A DNA stretch of 64,000 nt from Methanohalophilus euhalobius (GCF_900215215.1 NZ_OBDR01000003.1:124001-188000); one strand, 5' to 3'; shown: positions 1-6,940, counted from the stretch's first letter. The notes: generated by a model from the letters alone, not told the origin. Program-made: numbers and translations.

Positions 1-527
1 CTTAGATGGCCGTTTTTCACTCCTTCTTCAAGTAGCAGGCGGTTAACACCTGTCAACTGCCCTTTTTTTAGGTGTTGCATGTCTCCGATAGCACCAACCA
101 TGGCTATATCAACCAGATCTCTATTCTGGCCAATCTCATTTGCAAGGATGTAGGTTGTTCCGGAGCCGCTTAACTGGTATGATCCGTTAGCACCGAAAAG
201 ATGGGGATTGAGGTGATATTTCCCTTCTCCACGAGGCTGGTGATGATCTGATACTATGGCATTGATACCCTTTGCAGTTATGCTGTCCAGCATGCCGCTT
301 CCCAGATCTGTGAAGATTGCAAGTTCCGGATTTATATTTGCGATGTCTTCTATGATATTGTCATCCAGCTGTTTTACAAATCTCATTTCATAATTGATAC
401 CTGCACGTTGCAGGGCTTTACATATTATTCCGGCAGAAGTCAGGCCGTCTGCGTCAATGTGGGATACCACATATACAGATTCATGTTTCTGTATTTCTGT
501 ATTACATTCTCTTGCATGTTCTTTCAT
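1..527 (-). CDS. DHH-family phosphoesterase (archaeal RecJ-like), N-terminal part, cut by window edge
   Basis: The reading frame starts at the ATG at 527, 25 bases after the stop of the nuclease gene upstream, and runs off the left edge, so only about 175 N-terminal residues are visible. It carries the DHH-family metal motifs: HIDADGLTSAG near residue 24 and SDHHQP near residue 85, with FTDLG between them. These residues bind the Mn/Mg ions used to hydrolyse phosphodiester bonds in RecJ-type exonucleases and related enzymes. Archaeal members act on single-stranded DNA or RNA ends, and some partner the replication GINS complex. The C-terminal DHHA1 domain cannot be checked here, so exonuclease versus small-nucleotide phosphodiesterase is not settled. 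Linkage to a PD-(D/E)XK nuclease supports a DNA-repair role. Confidence 0.85.
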   Translation of the reverse strand, partial: MKEHARECNTEIQKHESVYVVSHIDADGLTSAGIICKALQRAGINYEMRFVKQLDDNIIEDIANINPELAIFTDLGSGMLDSITAKGINAIVSDHHQPRGEGKYHLNPHLFGANGSYQLSGSGTTYILANEIGQNRDLVDIAMVGAIGDMQHLKKGQLTGVNRLLLEEGVKNGHL

Positions 528-551
528 TGATCTGAGTACTTTTTCTATATG

Positions 552-1058
552 TCATTCCCCCGTCTGCATCCATTTATTTTGCTTGGCCCATTTTTCAGGT
601 TCGATATGATATGCGTCACCCTTTCTTTCAAGCTTTGAATAAAGTTTAATTTCATCAATTGTGTATTTCAGTTCTCCTGATTCGTATTTTTCCTCGATAT
701 CTTTCCAGGGGATTATATAGGCTTGCCGGGACTTCCCGGACCCCTGTCGTAATTCAACAACCAGAAATCCGGCCCTTCCGGACCTTCTCAGGTATTCCGA
801 TATGCGTATTACCTGATGTGCCCCATTTTTGTCTATGGTGAAATGCTGACTGAAATAAAGTGCATTGGCCCCCTTTTCAGTTGAAATACTCTTGCACTCT
901 ATCCCTAAATAATAGTCCGGGTTCAAAGAATCTACCATTACATCCAAAAACTGGGGTGTGAAACGATGTTGTTTAATGCGGTGGGCTATCGCTTTTATAT
1001 TGCAATTCTCAAAATAATCATTGAAAGACTGCACAAGTTTCCTTTCGAATTCTGTCAT
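552..1058 (-). CDS. Hjc-like PD-(D/E)XK nuclease
   Basis: A 168-residue protein resembling archaeal Holliday-junction resolvases in length and in the core D-x(n)-ExK pattern: QFLDVMVDS followed by YYLGIECKS around residues 36-57, which gives the metal-binding Asp, Glu and the catalytic Lys. A later YLRRSGRAGFLVVEL segment fits the central sheet of the fold. Known Hjc proteins cut four-way junctions as dimers. The C-terminal third is longer than in Hjc, so another role for the same fold, such as a restriction-like nuclease, is possible. The start has GGTGGT about 11 bases upstream. The DHH phosphoesterase follows on the same strand 25 bases after the stop, suggesting co-transcription. Confidence 0.6.
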   Translation of the reverse strand: MTEFERKLVQSFNDYFENCNIKAIAHRIKQHRFTPQFLDVMVDSLNPDYYLGIECKSISTEKGANALYFSQHFTIDKNGAHQVIRISEYLRRSGRAGFLVVELRQGSGKSRQAYIIPWKDIEEKYESGELKYTIDEIKLYSKLERKGDAYHIEPEKWAKQNKWMQTGE

Positions 1059-1162
1059 AACAGCTCTTTACCACCTTTTCTGATACATTCCATCGGTATT
1101 ATTTTTATAGCTTGTCTTTATTTGCGTTAATTTCATGTATGAAGTTGAACATGTAAGTTTTC

Positions 1163-1342
1163 ATGAGTAAAAAGAGCATTGAAATTCTGCTGGCTGTGGG
1201 TTCAGTAACCCTTTTCGCCGTTATGCTTATTGTTGTGCATTCTCTTGGAATGGCAAACGAGGGATACGGTTATGTGGTGTCACTGATGATTTTTGTACTT
1301 GTAGTTTCAGTGGTAGGGCTTAAGCTCCCTTCACTGGGATAA
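1163..1342 (+). CDS. small two-helix membrane protein
   Basis: A 59-codon ORF reading MSKKSIEILL at the start and VVGLKLPSLG at the end. Two hydrophobic stretches, roughly residues 8-26 and 36-54, are separated by a short polar loop (MANEGYGY), consistent with a two-pass membrane protein. The gene is divergent from the Hjc-like nuclease and converges with the DUF1699 gene, with a hairpin between them at 1373-1398. There is no strong Shine-Dalgarno sequence. No function is recognised. The ORF could be spurious, but its clean membrane topology and position argue for a real gene. Confidence 0.5.
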   Translation: MSKKSIEILLAVGSVTLFAVMLIVVHSLGMANEGYGYVVSLMIFVLVVSVVGLKLPSLG

Positions 1343-1372
1343 TTAGTATAAGACAGGTTAAAAAGAGAAAGC

Positions 1373-1398
1373 GTAAGACCCCTTGAAGGGATTCTTAC
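1373..1398. terminator. hairpin between convergent genes
   Basis: GTAAGA and TCTTAC arms enclose an inner CCCTT/AAGGG stem, followed on the plus strand by a T-rich run (CTTCTTTTTG). It lies between the stop of the small membrane protein and the stop of the DUF1699 gene and could end transcription from the left. Archaeal termination depends mainly on the U-tract. Confidence 0.45.
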
Positions 1399-1412
1399 TT
1401 CTTTTTGCAGAA

Positions 1413-1856
1413 TCAGGAATTCTGCTTCATCAGGAAAGTTATGAAATCCGGGCTTAAACGGGTTTCCTTGACCATTTTGTCGATAATTTCTTCTTCGGCA
1501 AGCCCTTCTTTCCTGAATTCTTCAATACGGTCATACACACTTCTGGATACTTCAGAATACTCGTTTATGTCTTTCCTGTGTCCCCATACATCGCCTTCAA
1601 GTAAGTCAATACCCTGCATTTCAAGATACATTCTTGCAGAGCTGGATATCGTTCTTTTATAGGAGCTGGGGATGTGCAGGGCCTTTACGTTGGGACATTT
1701 CATCACAAGGGAAAAAATATCCGTATTGGATGGCCTGAATGCGAGGTGAATAATCTCCTCATTTTCATCCAGGGTCTCGATTTCTTCTTTAGAACTGACT
1801 ACTCTTATTTTCATTTTAGGTCCCTTCTTCTTTGATGTCAATTTTTCAAGCGGCAT
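1413..1856 (-). CDS. DUF1699 family protein
   Basis: The 147-residue product contains the DUF1699 core found in Methanosarcinales: KIRVVSSKEEI, then HLAFRPSNTDIF and ALHIPSSYKRTIS, ending in a charged helical tail. The function of the family is unknown. The core reads like a short alpha/beta domain with no catalytic signature visible. The chosen ATG has AAAGGA seven bases upstream. An internal ATG at 1814 begins exactly at the conserved MKIRVV, so the 14 lysine-rich residues ahead of it may not be translated. It is transcribed away from the MBL-fold gene to its right. Confidence 0.75.
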   Translation of the reverse strand: MPLEKLTSKKKGPKMKIRVVSSKEEIETLDENEEIIHLAFRPSNTDIFSLVMKCPNVKALHIPSSYKRTISSSARMYLEMQGIDLLEGDVWGHRKDINEYSEVSRSVYDRIEEFRKEGLAEEEIIDKMVKETRLSPDFITFLMKQNS

Positions 1857-1968
1857 AAAATCCTTTCAAAACTGACTTATAATTGTATATACATTAGTTA
1901 TTCTATATAAATTTTGTTAGGTCGAATTTAATTTAAATTAAAGGCGGTTTGTATTAATATTTCCTGAT

Positions 1969-1989
1969 GTTTCATTTTTAAAATGAAAC
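1969..1989. repeat. perfect 10-bp-arm palindrome
   Basis: GTTTCATTTT, a central T, then AAAATGAAAC. The near-zero loop makes it look more like a protein-binding site than an RNA hairpin. It lies inside the probable MITE. Confidence 0.6.
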
Positions 1990-1992
1990 TCC

Positions 1993-2013
1993 CATTTAAT
2001 CTCTGATTAAATG
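1993..2013. repeat. 9-bp inverted repeat with 3-base loop
   Basis: CATTTAATC, TCT, GATTAAATG: a perfect hairpin three bases after the palindrome at 1969-1989 and inside the same probable MITE. Confidence 0.6.
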
Positions 2014-2111
2014 TGACTGGAAAAAGTTGAATTATGGAATATAAGGGATATTTTTTTGTATTAGCTTTGATAAAATGAAATATTAATAAACTTACCGCCA
2101 TTAAATATTCA

Positions 2112-2118
2112 CAGGAGG
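2112..2118 (+). promoter_or_regulatory. strong Shine-Dalgarno pointing to a CTG start at 2126
   Basis: Consensus AGGAGGT lies eight bases before an in-frame CTG (2126) of the MBL hydrolase frame, whereas the GTG at 2150 has only a weak GGA before it. No ATG, GTG or TTG lies in frame between them. Confidence 0.5.
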
Positions 2119-2149
2119 TTATAGACTGAAATCTATAGATATAGGAAAA

Positions 2150-2797
2150 GTGCACATTGATTGGCTGGGGCATGCAGGATTCAGATTGCGTGGGGATAAT
2201 CTGGTGGTATATATTGACCCCTATAACGTGGGTGGTTATATCGACTACGAAGACCAGGCCGATGTGCTGCTTATCACTCATGAGCATTTCGATCATTGTT
2301 CCCCGCAGGATATTCAGAAGGTCAGGAAAAGCACGACTACTACCCTGATTCCGACAAGTTGCAGTCTGCAGTTTCGGGGCGATGCAAGAAGAATTGAAGC
2401 CGGGGATGTCCTCAGGGATGAACTTGCAATAAAGGGATTGAATATAGAAGTAGTTGCAGCTTACAATATAGACAAACCCTTCCATCCGGCCGGTGAAGGT
2501 GTGGGTTACGTGATTGAGCTGGAAGGTTTGCGGATATATCATGCAGGGGATACAGATTTGATCGATGAAATGGCTTCCATTGAAGCTGATATCGTCCTGC
2601 TTCCTATAGGGGGATATTATACTATGGATGAAAAGGAAGCTGCAGAAGCAGTTTCATGTATAAAGCCAGCTTATATCATACCAATGCATTATGGAAGTGT
2701 GGAGGGAACGGACGCCGACACAGATCTCTTCAAAAAACTTGTAGAAAAAAGAAGTAAAGCAAAGGTAATTATTCTTGAAAACAATAGTGATCCCTGA
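2150..2797 (+). CDS. MBL-fold metal-dependent hydrolase
   Basis: A 215-residue metallo-beta-lactamase-fold protein of the UPF0173/UlaG-like type: WLGHAGFRL at the start, the metal motif THEHFDHC near residue 44, HAGDTD near 130 and PMHYGS near 178. These supply the two-metal site used for hydrolysis of phosphoester or lactone substrates; the substrate here is unknown. The first standard start is the GTG at 2150, which has no good ribosome binding site. A strong AGGAGGT at 2112-2118 sits eight bases before an in-frame CTG at 2126, which would add eight residues. RNase P Rpp21 follows after 18 bases. Confidence 0.8.
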   Translation: MHIDWLGHAGFRLRGDNLVVYIDPYNVGGYIDYEDQADVLLITHEHFDHCSPQDIQKVRKSTTTTLIPTSCSLQFRGDARRIEAGDVLRDELAIKGLNIEVVAAYNIDKPFHPAGEGVGYVIELEGLRIYHAGDTDLIDEMASIEADIVLLPIGGYYTMDEKEAAEAVSCIKPAYIIPMHYGSVEGTDADTDLFKKLVEKRSKAKVIILENNSDP

Positions 2798-2815
2798 ATA
2801 TTTGAGGTAGTTTGT

Positions 2816-3127
2816 GTGTCTAAATCCCGAAAAAAGCAGAAAAATCTCATGAAGGATCTGGCAAAACAGAGAATTGAACACCTTTTCAAACTTGCAGAAG
2901 CATCATACAGTGTACACCCTCACAGAAGTAACAGGTATGTTACACTTGCACGCAGGATTGGTATGCGCTACAGAATCCGTTTGCCTGCCTCCCTTCGCAG
3001 AAGGGTGTGTCGTAGTTGTAATTCTTATCTTGTACCGGGTAGTAGTTCCAAAGTGCGGCTGAAAAAAGGAACAGTGTGTATAACCTGTCTGTCATGTGGC
3101 AGGAAAATGTGCATTCCTTACAAATAA
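2816..3127 (+). CDS. rnp4: ribonuclease P protein component 4 (Rpp21 family)
   Basis: A 103-residue basic protein matching archaeal Rpp21/RNP4. A helical N-terminus is followed by LARRIGMRYRIRLP near residue 43 and a zinc ribbon made by CRSC near 63 and CLSC near 91. It is one of the protein subunits that help the RNase P RNA remove the 5' leader of pre-tRNAs. The GTG start at 2816 is preceded by TGAGGT at a normal distance. The length is typical of the family. It probably shares a transcript with the MBL hydrolase 18 bases upstream. Confidence 0.9.
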   Translation: MSKSRKKQKNLMKDLAKQRIEHLFKLAEASYSVHPHRSNRYVTLARRIGMRYRIRLPASLRRRVCRSCNSYLVPGSSSKVRLKKGTVCITCLSCGRKMCIPYK

Positions 3128-3135
3128 TTCTTTTT

Positions 3136-3360
3136 TTAAAATGAGGACAGTAAGGCCTTGATAAGCAGAGCTGTAATTATGATGACAATCCCCATTGTCA
3201 GATAAATTAAGACATTACGATATACTTCCTCTTTTTCAGAACCTGGCTTAATTCCCCAGTGATTGCAACTTCCCTTTGAATCACAACCACCACAGGAAGG
3301 AGTTTCATCTTCAGGCGCAGGTCTTTGGATAACCGGGAGTTTTTTCATTTTATCTGACAT
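3136..3360 (-). CDS. small cysteine-containing tail-anchored membrane protein
   Basis: A 74-residue protein with a soluble N-terminal half and one hydrophobic helix at about residues 50-71 near the C-terminus, consistent with a tail anchor. The soluble part contains CGGCDSKGSCNHWG around residue 23, with three cysteines and a histidine that could bind a metal or Fe-S centre. No family was recognised. It converges with rnp4 (8 bases between stops) and lies downstream of tRNA-Ser on the same strand. Confidence 0.6.
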   Translation of the reverse strand: MSDKMKKLPVIQRPAPEDETPSCGGCDSKGSCNHWGIKPGSEKEEVYRNVLIYLTMGIVIIITALLIKALLSSF

Positions 3361-3410
3361 GTATTAACTTTCTATGTTTTCATTGATAAAACTATTGAAA
3401 AAATGATTAA

Positions 3411-3495
3411 CGACGAGAGGGGGATTCGAACCCCCGAGGTGGCGAGCACCACAGGATTAGCAATCCTGCGCCATACCGGGCTTGGCTATCTCGTC
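3411..3495 (-). tRNA. tRNA-Ser(GCU)
   Basis: On the minus strand GACGAGA pairs with TCTCGTC to form the acceptor stem. The anticodon loop TTGCTAA gives GCU, which reads AGC and AGU serine codons. A long variable arm, typical of class II tRNA-Ser, and the GGTTCGAATCC T-arm are present. No CCA is encoded and no intron is seen. It lies 53 bases downstream of the SRP RNA gene on the same strand and has its own TATA element. Confidence 0.95.
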
Positions 3496-3519
3496 CCGGG
3501 TAAGCAGTCCATAAGCCAG

Positions 3520-3532
3520 TCATATATATAAG
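3520..3532 (-). promoter_or_regulatory. TATA element of tRNA-Ser
   Basis: Reads CTTATATATATG on the minus strand, about 26-30 bases before the tRNA 5' end, the normal distance for a TBP site in archaea. Confidence 0.6.
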
Positions 3533-3548
3533 ATTTTGCTTGTATAAA

Positions 3549-3866
3549 GTGGCAGGCATGCATCCGGTTGCCATCATTCTCATTTTCCAGGGGACTGTGA
3601 CCTCGCCTCCACCCCGCAACCCTGAGAGCGATGTATGTTCGCGGTAAGTCTGCTCCCTTCCGGGCCTCGACCGGTTTCCACGGTAAAGATAGAGGGCTGA
3701 TTCTCCAACCAACCTCTCTAGCAACATCATCCAAACAGGACGGAGTTTCTTAGTTGAGGTCACAGGCTTGAAAATAATCCTGATGACTTCCTTCAGCTTC
3801 GTCTCCCGCATATCGGCGATTTCGGGTTACAGGTGACGCCGACCTACCCAGACTAGCCTGCCACCC
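3549..3866 (-). ncRNA. ffs: SRP RNA (7S RNA)
   Basis: About 315 nt. The 5' end GTGGCAGGC pairs with the 3' end GCCTGCCAC, giving the terminal helix 1 typical of archaeal SRP RNA. Near 3652-3672 the minus strand contains GGCCCGGAAGGGAGCAGAC, the domain IV signature recognised by SRP54. The RNA is the scaffold of the signal recognition particle, which takes ribosomes making membrane or secreted proteins to SecYE. Apparent ORFs across this region are spurious. The ends are placed from helix pairing and may be off by a few bases. Confidence 0.93.
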
Positions 3867-3881
3867 TTAAATGTGGTTTGA

Positions 3882-3894
3882 TGCTTATAAAATT
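3882..3894 (-). promoter_or_regulatory. TATA element of SRP RNA
   Basis: Reads TTTTATAAGC on the minus strand about 20-25 bases ahead of the SRP RNA 5' end. Confidence 0.6.
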
Positions 3895-3926
3895 ATTCCT
3901 CTGCAGATGCGTTCTCCAATAGTCAA

Positions 3927-5114
3927 CTACCCCTCCCTTACGGGAGGGGCTTGAATGTCAATTAAGCATTCGTCCGGGTGGCTGACAAGCACCCCCTGAG
4001 ATTCCAGGATATACCTGTAATCCCGTGTTTTGTGTTCAATATTCATTGCACCAATCAGGTCGGCATTGTTCTCATAACCACATTTTTCACATCTAAAAGA
4101 CAACCTGTTACGATTGTTTTTTGAGATATGATTGCACCGAATACATGTTTGAGAAGTATACGATGGGTCAACATAATGTGTAATTATACCTGCTTCTCTT
4201 GCTTTGTATTCAATGAATGTTTGTAATTGGCGGAAAGCCCAACTACTGTGGTTATGTCTTCTCTTTTTGGGAGTTTTGGAAAGAGTGGAATCACGTATTC
4301 CTGTTAAATCTTCCAGACCTATTACTGATACTTTGTTTTCAATTGCGAATCTCACAATTTCTTTTGAGATTGTGTGGTTTACATCTCGCATAAGACGTTT
4401 CTCTTTACCTGCAATATGTTTCAACATACGTTTTGCAGATAAAGTTCCCTTCGATTGTAAACGCTTTCGCATTGACTTGTACTGATTGCGAAGATTCTTA
4501 ATTTCCCCACCTGCAAAAAAACTACATTTTTTGTCAGTGGTGGAAGCAACAGCAAGATAGTTCATACCAACATCTATACCCATGAAGGTAGATGCATCTG
4601 TCAATTCTTTATCAGGAACTTCTTTTTCCACACACAGATGGAAATAATAGTCTCCGTCTTTGTGTTTTACAACTTTGGATGCCTGATATTTCCATGAACC
4701 ATCAAAATACTGTTTCGCATAGTCATAATTCAAAATGGAATATGCTTTCCTTCCGTTAATAGTGGTTATTTTAACCATATTTTCACTAATAGCAAAATCC
4801 CTTTTGTAAGAAAAAGTCATCGAAGACGGCGAAAATTGTACCTTTTGCCATTTTGATTCTTTCAGTTTATACAATGTTTTGTAACACCCTGCAACTTGTC
4901 GTGGGATATTACAACTCATTTGAGATTTCAATTTTAATGTTTCACGAAGATATGCGTAAACTTCCTGCTGTAATTTCATCGCTGAAATCGGTTTTCCATT
5001 GTCAAAAACGATTTCAGAAACATAATTCATTCCATCTGAATATTTCTGCATAGTTTCCACCAAATCATTATCAGGATTTGCTATTTTCAAGATAATTGTT
5101 TTAGTGAGAAACAT
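3927..5114 (-). CDS. tnpB: TnpB (IS200/IS605, IS1341-type), RNA-guided nuclease of a transposon
   Basis: A 395-residue TnpB with the RuvC-like triad apparently intact: Asp in MGIDVGMNYLAVAS near residue 178, Glu in VIGLEDLTGIR near 267, and Asp in NNADLIGAMNI near 353. A zinc ribbon CIRC...CEKC precedes the last motif. Characterised TnpB proteins are guided by an RNA from the transposon right end and cut DNA next to a short motif. No TnpA transposase lies nearby, so the element is TnpB-only. A hairpin overlaps the last codons (3930-3949). Length and motifs suggest a functional protein; activity is inferred. Confidence 0.88.
   Translation of the reverse strand: MFLTKTIILKIANPDNDLVETMQKYSDGMNYVSEIVFDNGKPISAMKLQQEVYAYLRETLKLKSQMSCNIPRQVAGCYKTLYKLKESKWQKVQFSPSSMTFSYKRDFAISENMVKITTINGRKAYSILNYDYAKQYFDGSWKYQASKVVKHKDGDYYFHLCVEKEVPDKELTDASTFMGIDVGMNYLAVASTTDKKCSFFAGGEIKNLRNQYKSMRKRLQSKGTLSAKRMLKHIAGKEKRLMRDVNHTISKEIVRFAIENKVSVIGLEDLTGIRDSTLSKTPKKRRHNHSSWAFRQLQTFIEYKAREAGIITHYVDPSYTSQTCIRCNHISKNNRNRLSFRCEKCGYENNADLIGAMNIEHKTRDYRYILESQGVLVSHPDECLIDIQAPPVREG
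3930..3949 (-). ncRNA. right-end hairpin, candidate 3' part of a TnpB guide RNA
   Basis: CCCCTCCC, loop GTAA, GGGAGGGG on the minus strand: a perfect 8-bp stem inside the last codons of tnpB. In IS200/605 elements the right-end imperfect palindrome forms the scaffold of the guide RNA, and the guide is the flanking host DNA just beyond the transposon end, which would be about 3905-3925 here. The exact element boundary is not determined. Confidence 0.5.
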
Positions 5115-5127
5115 ACAATAGTATGTT
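5110..5127. repeat. hairpin at the tnpB start, possible transposon left end
   Basis: AACATAC, AATA, GTATGTT: a perfect 7-bp stem overlapping the tnpB start codon. IS200/605 elements carry such subterminal hairpins, so this may belong to the left end. Confidence 0.4.
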
Positions 5128-5160
5128 CACTTACTTATTATAAAAAATTACTTTTGTGAA

Positions 5161-5220
5161 ATATCAGGCGCATTCCTCTCCTACCTTACGGAAAGGAGAC
5201 TCCTGCTTGATGAGTTGAAG
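5161..5220 (-). pseudogene. C-terminal remnant of a second TnpB gene with right-end hairpin
   Basis: Read on the minus strand, this short stretch encodes LIKQESPFRKVGEECA and a stop, which resembles the usual TnpB tail (KQEAPPFR-type), and it contains CTCCTTTCC, GTAA, GGTAGGAG. The layout and loop are the same as those of the hairpin ending the intact tnpB (3930-3949). No body of a second tnpB precedes it. It is best read as a leftover right end of an earlier insertion, next to the left end of the present element. Confidence 0.45.
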
Positions 5221-5265
5221 AAAGTTAGTTATAGCTGTAAACTTAATATTAAATGGTGATTCTGT

Positions 5266-5270
5266 GGAGG
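5266..5270 (+). promoter_or_regulatory. Shine-Dalgarno deciding the start of the winged-helix gene
   Basis: GGAGG five bases before the ATG at 5276; it overlaps the alternative GTG start at 5264. Confidence 0.6.
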
Positions 5271-5275
5271 AAATA

Positions 5276-5503
5276 ATGGGTTTTGTGACAGGGAATACGA
5301 ATCGACAAAAACTTCTTGAAATGCTGGCTTCTAAAGGTGAACTCGAGACATCCCGTATTGCAAAGAATATGCATCTTGCACAGCCTTCTGTCAAAAGACT
5401 GGTAGAAGAGCTGATGGAAAAGGAACTTGTAGTGGAAAATGAAGGCAAGTGCAGTCTGACAGAACTTGGAACAACAATTGAGAGGAAAGTGCAAAACCTC
5501 TGA
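5276..5503 (+). CDS. small winged-helix DNA-binding regulator
   Basis: The 75-residue protein is almost entirely one helix-turn-helix: RQKLLEMLASKGELETSRIAKNM, then AQPSVKRLVEELMEKELVV as recognition helix, then a short wing (ENEGKCSLTELG). This is the MarR/ArsR-like winged helix common in methanogens. The GTG at 5264 is in frame, but GTGGAGG there forms the Shine-Dalgarno for the ATG at 5276 (five-base spacing), so the ATG is preferred. The TnpB element sits directly upstream and may have separated the gene from its original promoter. The target genes are unknown. Confidence 0.75.
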   Translation: MGFVTGNTNRQKLLEMLASKGELETSRIAKNMHLAQPSVKRLVEELMEKELVVENEGKCSLTELGTTIERKVQNL

Positions 5504-5504
5504 T

Positions 5505-6869
5505 TTATACTATCTCAATTCCGCCTTCTTTTATTTCATATTCTTTTATAAGGGGTTCACTGGCGGTTCCCCTTGATTTGATGATCTGGAACTGCCTTTT
5601 CATTCCTTTTTCAGTATCTGTCTGTTTAAGCAGGATTACATTATCCATTATGAAAGATGACTCCTTGCTCCTTATTTTTTCAGCCCCTCCAAAAAGTTCC
5701 GTGGTAAAAAGTGTCGTAACATCATGGCTTTTCAGGTAACCTACAAGGGAATGCAAAAATCCTCTTCTTTTAACAGGATCTATTATTGTGATTTCCACGT
5801 TCACAAGGCCATCTATTAGCAGTCTGGCAGGCTTTTTTTCCTCAACAATATTACTTATACGGTTGGAATATTCTGCATAACAGACGTTTTCGGTATCATA
5901 AGTGATTATACTAAGTTTTTCCTCGTCAATATATGATTGCAGGTCCCAGCCAAGATCCCCTGTGGCTTTTATTATCTGGTCTGCACTTTCGTAAAAGGTG
6001 ATGATAGCACAATTTTCCCCGTTTTCGAGCCCCTGCTGGATAAATTGCCATCCCATTATGGTTTTCCCGGTGCCTGGTTCTCCTCCTACAAGAATAGAAC
6101 TTCCAGCCGGGACACCTCCGTTTAACATTTTGTCAACTTCATCGATGCCAGTGTCAACTTTTTTATCTTCAGGAGCCCGTTCCTCATATTTCAGATTTGG
6201 GTATGCACTGAATCCACGTGTGTTCACCAGATAATTGAATTTCTGGGTCATGCATTCATTACTGTAAGAGGGCTTGACTCCCGTCATCTTGAGGATTTCC
6301 ATCTGGTTGGAGGTCTGCATACCCTGATTGGTTCTGGACAGATAAATTATTCCATCTGCAAGATGGCTGACCACATAATTGTGAATTTCATCTTTCATTA
6401 ACTCGCCTGTCAAAAACACCAGGGAATTGGATTCACGCACCATTGAGTCCAGGGTGTAAAAGAAACGCCTTCTCTCCTGTTCCACAAATCCAAATCCTAT
6501 GGGTGTGATAGGGTCTATTACAAGTCTGTCTGGTTTTGCGGATGATATCGTATTGTCCATTTCGATAAGGGTACTTAGTGGATCCTTTTCTGCAATCGGC
6601 CTGTTAATCTCATGTACTTCCACGGATTCATCCAGAAATTCAAAAGTGGACAGGTACATCTTCAGTCGATCGGAATCTTCCGTTGTAATGGGTATGTACA
6701 GGGTTTTTTCGCCGGCTTTTGCTGCATTTGACAGCATCTGCAGTGCCATAGTTGTCTTACCTACACCAGCTGTCCCCGCAATAAGAATGATCGAAGGGGA
6801 CTTGAAACCACCCACAATTTCGTCCATGCCATCAATATGACAGGGGATTTGCCTCAATTCACTCATCAT
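5505..6869 (-). CDS. two-domain KaiC-type RecA ATPase
   Basis: 454 residues in two tandem RecA-like domains. The first has Walker A GTAGVGKTT near residue 32 and Walker B-like DRLVIDPITP near 114. The second has GEPGTGKT near residue 263 and RLLIDGLVN near 349. This is the KaiC/GvpD-like family, widespread in archaea and usually linked to signalling (taxis, gas vesicles, membrane sensors) rather than to a circadian clock. No kaiA or kaiB is nearby. Two ATGs (6869, 6866) compete and neither has a clear ribosome binding site. It converges with the winged-helix gene, one base apart. Confidence 0.82.
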   Translation of the reverse strand: MMSELRQIPCHIDGMDEIVGGFKSPSIILIAGTAGVGKTTMALQMLSNAAKAGEKTLYIPITTEDSDRLKMYLSTFEFLDESVEVHEINRPIAEKDPLSTLIEMDNTISSAKPDRLVIDPITPIGFGFVEQERRRFFYTLDSMVRESNSLVFLTGELMKDEIHNYVVSHLADGIIYLSRTNQGMQTSNQMEILKMTGVKPSYSNECMTQKFNYLVNTRGFSAYPNLKYEERAPEDKKVDTGIDEVDKMLNGGVPAGSSILVGGEPGTGKTIMGWQFIQQGLENGENCAIITFYESADQIIKATGDLGWDLQSYIDEEKLSIITYDTENVCYAEYSNRISNIVEEKKPARLLIDGLVNVEITIIDPVKRRGFLHSLVGYLKSHDVTTLFTTELFGGAEKIRSKESSFIMDNVILLKQTDTEKGMKRQFQIIKSRGTASEPLIKEYEIKEGGIEIV

Positions 6870-6940
6870 AAGTTCTTATGAATTAAGAATTACTTATACT
6901 TTCTTGATTTCGTTATGCATAGAAGTTAAACATGTTTGTT

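Larger units (their letters stand above)
1943..2099. mobile_element. probable 157-bp MITE with terminal inverted repeats
   Basis: The left end GGCGGTTTGTATTAATATT at 1943 matches the reverse complement of the right end ending at 2099 over 21-23 bases, with one two-base gap and two mismatches. The hexamer ATTAAA stands directly outside both ends (1937-1942 and 2100-2105), as expected of a target-site duplication, although in AT-rich DNA a six-base match is weak evidence. Inside are two strong palindromes at 1969-1989 and 1993-2013. There is no coding capacity. It ends just before the ribosome binding site of the MBL hydrolase gene and so lies where that gene's promoter should be. Confidence 0.5.

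Noticed and set aside
3407-3811. Open frames of 134 and 82 codons on the minus strand
   Set aside because: They lie inside the SRP RNA and tRNA-Ser genes and have no protein-like features.
5164-5448. 94-codon minus-strand ORF as a real gene
   Set aside because: Most of it is antisense to the winged-helix gene and serine/phenylalanine-rich; only its last 16 codons look like a TnpB tail.
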